DNA of 64,000 bases from DASSUC01 sp035649895 (GTDB lineage: Bacteria; Actinomycetota; Actinomycetes; Mycobacteriales; Micromonosporaceae), in the NCBI GenBank assembly GCA_035649895.1, contig DASRIS010000186.1, positions 8,355 to 72,354 on the forward strand. The letters are read 5' to 3'. A model generated the notes under the pieces. The model had not been told where the DNA came from. It was given only the letters and a program-made list of their open reading frames with translations, and did no database searches. Shown piece after piece: positions 59,645 to 64,000 of the stretch. The translations under genes were made by a program, and so were the position numbers. Positions within the stretch are counted from its first letter, which is position 1. Each line of letters begins with the position of its first letter.

Positions 59645-60664
59645 ATGGCCGACGCAGCATCGAGCTTGCTCAGACCTGCGCGCCCCACCCCGTCCGAAGT
59701 GTGGCGGGCAGTTCGAGCGGGGTTTGGCCGGTCCGCGGCACCGGCGCGGAGCTCACCCGCCACAATCCCCGAGCTGACCGCGATGGAGGAGCAGCGGGGC
59801 AACCCGGTTCTGTTGTACGCCGGGGCGATCCACGACAGCAGTGTTCGCGTCCTGTACGAATGCCTGCGTAGGCGCGGCAGGTGCGAGCAGCTGGACCTGG
59901 TCCTCTCCACGGCCGGCGGATCGATCACCACGACGCGCCAGGTCGCGCTGCTGCTCCGCGAGTTCACCCGGCGGTTGACAATCATCGTTCCGTACCGGGC
60001 CTGGTCGGCAGGGACGCTGCTGTGCCTCAGCGGAGACGAGCTGGTGCTGGGTCCGATGGCTCAGCTCGGCCCGATCGACTCGCACCTCGCCGCGGCGGCC
60101 GAGCCACCCCCCGGCGCGCCGGGCATGGTCTCCGCCGAGGACATCCGCACGTTCCGGCAGATGGCGGAGGACTGGTTCGGGGTGTGCCGCGAGGAGGACC
60201 GCCTGCAGGTGCTCGCTCTCGTCGCTCAGCGGATCTTCCCGGCCACCCTCGCCTCGTTCTACCGCTTCGACTACATGGTCCGTCAGATCGCCCACGAGCT
60301 GCTGCGCTTCCAGCTGCCAGAGGAGGCCGAGGAGGTCCGGCAGCGCATCGTGGACCAGCTCGTGAGCGGATACCACGCCCACGACTTTGTGCTGTCCCGT
60401 GTGGACGTTCGTGACCTCGGCCTCCGGGTGAGCTTCGCTAGCGAGAAGGAGGAGGAGCAGATGTGGAGCCTGTCGCAGCGGTGCCGCGGCGAGACCCCTG
60501 AGCATCCCGGCGCTGGGCAGGGCGAGGAGGTGGTCGGAATCGTCGCAAGTGGCGGGTTCTTCGCCCGTGAGGTGCACCGATGGTCCGGTCCTCCCGGCGG
60601 GCAGGGCTCCGGCACCGACTGGTCGGGCGCGGTCCCGCAGTCGCGATGGGAGATCGACCAATGA
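59645..60664 (+). CDS. SDH-family Clp-fold serine protease
   Basis: 339 aa. After an N-terminal extension of about 45 residues, the ClpP/crotonase-like core has LLYAGAIHDSSVRVLYECLR, oxyanion-loop STAGG (88-92), and nucleophile candidate Ser121 in WSAGTLLCLSGDELVLGP. This matches the SDH_sah (serine dehydrogenase proteinase) family related to SppA. The last 70 residues are polar. It starts one base after the ligase stop, so the pair is tightly coupled; it may remove a leader peptide. It has no signal or membrane segment, so it is cytosolic. Confidence 0.82.
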   Translation: MADAASSLLRPARPTPSEVWRAVRAGFGRSAAPARSSPATIPELTAMEEQRGNPVLLYAGAIHDSSVRVLYECLRRRGRCEQLDLVLSTAGGSITTTRQVALLLREFTRRLTIIVPYRAWSAGTLLCLSGDELVLGPMAQLGPIDSHLAAAAEPPPGAPGMVSAEDIRTFRQMAEDWFGVCREEDRLQVLALVAQRIFPATLASFYRFDYMVRQIAHELLRFQLPEEAEEVRQRIVDQLVSGYHAHDFVLSRVDVRDLGLRVSFASEKEEEQMWSLSQRCRGETPEHPGAGQGEEVVGIVASGGFFAREVHRWSGPPGGQGSGTDWSGAVPQSRWEIDQ

Positions 60665-61215
60665 ACGTGGACCCGCTTCTCGCCGGGTACGTGCTCGTGC
60701 TCAGCCGGGCCACAGTCGGCTTGGCGTTCGCCTTGTCCGCAGCGGGCAAGCTGCGTGACCCAAAGGCGTTCCGGGAGGCTGTCGCGGGCCTTCGCCTGGT
60801 GCCGTCGGGCTGGAGTGCGGCCACCGCCGCAGGCGTGCTCGCCACTGAGGTGGCCATCGTCGTCCTGGTCACGTTCGGGGGACCGGCCCTGTTGCTCGGC
60901 TTCGTGGTGGCGGTCGGCCTGCTGGCCGTCTTCTCGGGCGCTCTCGTAATGACGCTACGGCGCGGCGTGATCATCTCGTGCAACTGCTTCGGCCCTGACG
61001 AGCGAAGCCTCTCGCCCTACGACGTGGTGCGCAACCTGCTGCTCGTCGGATGTGCACTCGCCGGCCTGTGGGCGATGCGGGCGCCACGAGAGAGCCTCGC
61101 CGGCTTGGAGGTGGTGCTGACGACTATGATGGCGGTCAGTCTGGTGGTGCTTGTGACAAACGTCCACGATGTATTGCCCACGCTCCGCCGACCGTTCCGC
61201 CCTGTGAATGGGTGA
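60661..61215 (+). CDS. MauE/DoxX-like redox membrane protein
   Basis: 184 aa, ATG overlapping the protease stop (ATGA). Four to five helices. The conserved CNCFG at 107-111 corresponds to the CxCFG of MauE, the methylamine dehydrogenase maturation protein thought to pass reducing equivalents for disulfide formation. Its partner is usually a thioredoxin-fold protein, here the next gene. Confidence 0.85.
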   Translation: MNVDPLLAGYVLVLSRATVGLAFALSAAGKLRDPKAFREAVAGLRLVPSGWSAATAAGVLATEVAIVVLVTFGGPALLLGFVVAVGLLAVFSGALVMTLRRGVIISCNCFGPDERSLSPYDVVRNLLLVGCALAGLWAMRAPRESLAGLEVVLTTMMAVSLVVLVTNVHDVLPTLRRPFRPVNG

Positions 61216-61835
61216 CTGTCATGGAGACTTCCTGGCGGATAAGCCTGATCGCGCTGTGGGCACTGGTCGCACTGAACCTGGTGCTCACGCTGCGCAGTGT
61301 GCACTGGTTGAGGGGGATGGAGGACGCGCAGGACCGGGCGCGACGCCAGACCTCCTTGCCTCTGCTGCCCGGAACGCCGGCGCCGGACTTCACGGCGAAG
61401 ACGCTCTCCGGTGAACCGGTGCAGCTGGCGGACTACGCCGGCCGCAAGGTGGCCTTCATCTTCGTCTCGCCGCACTGCGGTACCTGCCGGCACGAGCTGC
61501 CCATGCTGGATCGTCTCGGCCGGATGGCCGCACAGCGGGCCGGAGTCGAGCTGACCTTGGTCAGCGACTCAGATGAGTCCGAGACCCAGCGCTGGCTGCA
61601 ACGCATCCGGAACGAGGACGGCGTCAACCTCGCTCTCCCGGTGCTCGTCTCGCCGGTGTCCAGCTCGAACCTGTTCAGCGACTACATCCCGGGTGGCATC
61701 GTTCCGTCATTCTGCGTCGTCGAGGACGGGATCGTGCGCGCGACGGACCCGCTTGGGGGCGGGGAGTGGCTGCAGCTGCAGAGGGAATGGACCGCACCGC
61801 GGTCGGCGGCCCGCGTGGCTGGGCAGCTGCGGTAA
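61212..61835 (+). CDS. TlpA-like thioredoxin-fold protein, membrane-anchored
   Basis: 207 aa. An N-terminal anchor helix (ISLIALWALVALNLVLTL) is followed by an extracytoplasmic AhpC/TSA-TlpA domain starting TPAPDFTAKTLSGEPVQL, with the active site CGTC at 89-92 and cis-Pro in GIVPSF. It resembles MauD as the MauE partner. GTG 61212 overlaps the MauE stop (GTGA); ATG 61221 is an alternative. A likely job is oxidising or isomerising disulfides in the exported product or in an exported protein. Confidence 0.87.
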   Translation: MTVMETSWRISLIALWALVALNLVLTLRSVHWLRGMEDAQDRARRQTSLPLLPGTPAPDFTAKTLSGEPVQLADYAGRKVAFIFVSPHCGTCRHELPMLDRLGRMAAQRAGVELTLVSDSDESETQRWLQRIRNEDGVNLALPVLVSPVSSSNLFSDYIPGGIVPSFCVVEDGIVRATDPLGGGEWLQLQREWTAPRSAARVAGQLR

Positions 61836-62023
61836 CCGGCTGGAGGGCCAAACCCTCGGTCGCTTCCTGGTCCGAGGTGGAAGGCGGACGCGCAGGCCCG
61901 GCTGGTCCGCTTCGGGCAGGTGCTCGCGCACTGGCCAGCGATGGTGGACGCGGCCCACCCCTCGGTCGCACCCACTGGCGTGGCCCAACCGGCGTCAGCC
62001 GTAGCGGAGTGCGGAGGCACGGC

Positions 62024-63952
62024 GTGGAGGTCAAGGTCCTTGGACCGATGGAAGTGTGGAGTCACGGCAGGCTGCTGACGGTGGGCTCGGCCAAGCAGCG
62101 GACGCTGCTGGCCACGCTCGTGCTCAACGCGAACCGGATGGTCGCGACCGACCGGCTAATCGAGGTCCTCTGGGACGGCGATCCGCCGGCAGCCGCCAAA
62201 TCCGCCCTACCGGCCTACGTATACCGGCTGCGTAACGCGATCAGCGGCCAAGGACCGGATGTCTCCTTGCGCAGCTGCCCGTCCGGGTATGCGCTGACGC
62301 TGCCGGCCGATGCCGTGGACGCGGTCCAGTTCGACCGCATGGCCAGCGCCGGCCAGCAGGCGGCCACACAGGGCCGCCTGCCTGATGCGGCCGACATCCT
62401 GCGGTCCGCTCTGCGGCTGTGGCGAGGGCAGGCGCTTGAGGACGTGCGCGGCGATGTGATCCGGGCTTTCGCCCGCCGCCTCGATGAGCGGCGGCTGACG
62501 GTTGCCCATCAGTGGGCGCAGGCGGCACTCGCCATCGGCCGGCATGCCTCTGTCCTGACCGACCTGCCGCCCCTGGTCGCTGAGCATCCGCTCCACGAGG
62601 GGCTGCGGGCCAGCCTCATGACGGCGCTGTACCGGGATGGCCGTCAGGCGGAAGCGCTCGCCTCCTACGCCGATCTCCGGCAGCTCCTCGTGGACGAGCT
62701 CGGCATCGAGCCCGCACGGCAGCTTCAGTCGTTACGGCAGAGGATCCTCATCAACGACGCCGCGCTTCTCGCCGCCGGCAGCGACCCGGCTCTGGCGACG
62801 TCGGCGCCGAACGGGGTGAAGGGCCGGCAACGCGTTCGGCAGCTTCCACCCCTGGTATCTCCGTTCGTTGGCCGGGACGACGAGGTCGCGTGGTTGAGCG
62901 GGCTCATCGAAGACGTGGATGATCATCGAATGGTCGTATGCGCTATCGTCGGACCTGCGGGCGTGGGCAAGTCGGCCCTCGCAAGATGCGCTGCCCACGC
63001 CGTCGCGGGCCATCTCCCGGACTGCCAGCTCTACCTTGACCTCGGAGGGGCAGCGCCGGGCTCCACGCCGATGACGGTGCTTGATGCGCTACGCCGGATG
63101 CTCGGGGTGCTGGGCCTCGACGACCGCGACCTTCCCACCACAGCAGCTGGGGCATCCTCACTTTTGAGGTCGTGTCTTGGCGATCGCCGGCCGCTCCTCG
63201 TACTGGACAATGCGCGGGACGTGGCGCAGGTGCGGGAGCTGCTGCCGGTTGGCGCGGGCGGCTTGACGTTCGTCACCAGCCGGAACGTCCTCTCCTCGTT
63301 GGAGGGTGCGGCTTTTCTGCATATCGACCCGTTGCCTAGCGGAGAGGCGGTGGCACTGCTCCGTGCGCTGGTGGGAGCTGGACGGGTGGACGCTGAGCCG
63401 CAGGCGGCGCGGTCGGTCGCCCGCTGCTGCGCAGGGCTTCCCTTGGCGCTGCAGATCGCGGGTGCGAGGCTGGCGGCCCGACCGGCGTGGCCGCTGCAAG
63501 CGTTCGCCGATCGGATCGCGGACCCGCGTGACGCCTTGGACCAGCTACAGACCACCGACCTTGCGCTGCGCGCCTGCCTCGATGTCAGCTACACCGCATT
63601 GGCGTGCAGTGACCATCCCGTGGATCGCGGTGCTGCCCGGCTCTTCCGCCTCATGGGACTGCGGGAGGAGACAAGCATCGACATCGGGTGCGCCGCCGCA
63701 CTGCTTGACCAGCCGCCGAACATCGCCGAGGCCTGGCTCGAGCGGCTAGCGGACGGTCACCTGCTGGAGACGGCCGTTCCCGGCAGCTACCGGATGAGCG
63801 ACTTCCTTTGGGTGATAGCGCGCGAGCGTCTTCTGGCGGAGGAGCCCGAACAGCTACGTCGCCAGGCGACGTACGTGTTTAGCTTGGGTCTTCGCTGCCT
63901 TGAGTCTTCGGCTGCTCGGCGTGTCTTGATCGGCAGGTGCCGGTTGGTGTGA
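62024..63952 (+). CDS. Second SARP/NB-ARC regulator, probably truncated
   Basis: 642 aa from GTG 62024 (GGAGG at 62013-62017). SARP head (VEVKVLGPMEVWSHGRLL to PSGYALTLP), BTAD region to about 250, NB-ARC with P-loop GPAGVGKSAL at about 310 and LLVLDNARDVAQVRELLPV. It stops soon after the NB-ARC winged-helix part (YRMSDFLWVIARERLLAEEP), with an odd C-terminus RRVLIGRCRLV and no TPR region. Twelve bases later an IS66-like frame begins. I infer that an insertion cut off the sensor half. The remaining protein could act without its autoinhibitory domain. Confidence 0.8.
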   Translation: MEVKVLGPMEVWSHGRLLTVGSAKQRTLLATLVLNANRMVATDRLIEVLWDGDPPAAAKSALPAYVYRLRNAISGQGPDVSLRSCPSGYALTLPADAVDAVQFDRMASAGQQAATQGRLPDAADILRSALRLWRGQALEDVRGDVIRAFARRLDERRLTVAHQWAQAALAIGRHASVLTDLPPLVAEHPLHEGLRASLMTALYRDGRQAEALASYADLRQLLVDELGIEPARQLQSLRQRILINDAALLAAGSDPALATSAPNGVKGRQRVRQLPPLVSPFVGRDDEVAWLSGLIEDVDDHRMVVCAIVGPAGVGKSALARCAAHAVAGHLPDCQLYLDLGGAAPGSTPMTVLDALRRMLGVLGLDDRDLPTTAAGASSLLRSCLGDRRPLLVLDNARDVAQVRELLPVGAGGLTFVTSRNVLSSLEGAAFLHIDPLPSGEAVALLRALVGAGRVDAEPQAARSVARCCAGLPLALQIAGARLAARPAWPLQAFADRIADPRDALDQLQTTDLALRACLDVSYTALACSDHPVDRGAARLFRLMGLREETSIDIGCAAALLDQPPNIAEAWLERLADGHLLETAVPGSYRMSDFLWVIARERLLAEEPEQLRRQATYVFSLGLRCLESSAARRVLIGRCRLV

Positions 63953-63964
63953 CAGGGTCTGGCG

Positions 63965-64000
63965 GTGCCCGAGGCCGAGCCGCAGCGTCCCTCCTATGAG
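63965..64000 (+). mobile_element. Likely 5' end of an IS66-type transposase
   Basis: GTG at 63965 opens VPEAEPQRPSYE, running off the window. A short acidic start followed by RPSYE is typical, from memory, of IS66-family transposases of actinobacteria (continuing EELAALV...). Only 12 codons are visible. The element's left end would fall between about 63915 and 63965, inside or just after the SARP frame. Confidence 0.5.

Noticed and set aside
61920..62078. 52-codon frame between tlpA and the second SARP as a gene
   Set aside because: No ribosome-binding site, overlaps the SARP start, and G/C third-position bias is limited to its first part; kept only as a weak precursor candidate in the findings.
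1..64000. tRNA, rRNA and riboswitch genes
   Set aside because: None recognised by eye on either strand; small structured RNAs cannot be excluded without a covariance search.

Overview
The window is very GC-rich DNA from an actinobacterium. It carries a complete Pup-proteasome locus (ARC, Dop, Pup, PrcB, PrcA, PafA, PafB, PafC) followed by tatA/tatC and a Ski2-like helicase. Other actinobacterial traits are many GTG starts, ATGA/GTGA stop-start overlaps, and -10 boxes of the form TANNNT placed 6-7 nt before start codons. The order RecB-like nuclease, M50 protease, TrmI, ARC, dop, pup, prcBA, pafA, pafBC, tatAC, lipid kinase, helY most resembles what I recall of Micromonosporaceae. The family assignment is an inference; no marker RNA gene is present.

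Layout. 0.1-7.0 kb: a ROK-type regulator divergent from a sugar ABC importer (lipoprotein, two permeases, ATPase) and a GH63-type hydrolase that looks like a glucosylglycerate hydrolase; together a compatible-solute or glycoside uptake and hydrolysis unit. 7.1-8.5 kb: a putative zinc metallopeptidase and a HAD phosphatase. 8.7-14.0 kb (minus strand): histidine kinase, response regulator, ABC ATPase and a two-domain FtsX-type permease. 14.1-18.6 kb: RecB-like nuclease, site-2 protease, tRNA m1A methyltransferase, an unknown protein and a ferredoxin. 18.7-29.6 kb: the Pup-proteasome system, in which Dop deamidates Pup, PafA ligates it to substrates, ARC unfolds the substrates into the PrcBA core, and PafBC regulates transcription. 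29.6-37.4 kb: small membrane protein, TatA, TatC, lipid kinase, an Hsp20 remnant behind a HAD gene, HelY helicase and an MHYT sensor. 37.5-49.4 kb: 5'-3' exonuclease, then a surface polysaccharide locus (two GT4 transferases, flippase, O-antigen ligase/polymerase, and a dehydrogenase/acyltransferase/aminotransferase trio for an acetamido sugar), a PIG-V-like mannosyltransferase and a methyltransferase. 49.6-52.4 kb: M24 peptidase, a small CxxC gene, Cof phosphatase, VOC protein.

52.4-64.0 kb is accessory in character and is the most interesting part. It holds a one-piece ABC exporter, a large SARP/NB-ARC/TPR regulator with an embedded partial Xre helix-turn-helix, and a tightly packed four-gene set: an MvdD/TgmB-type ATP-grasp peptide ligase, an SDH-family Clp-fold serine protease, a MauE-like membrane protein and a TlpA-like thioredoxin. 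A second SARP follows that ends early, next to what looks like the first codons of an IS66-type transposase. This looks like a RiPP (graspetide-like) locus with an unusual redox and protease complement and no obvious precursor gene. All function calls rest on reading motifs and gene context; no database search was possible.
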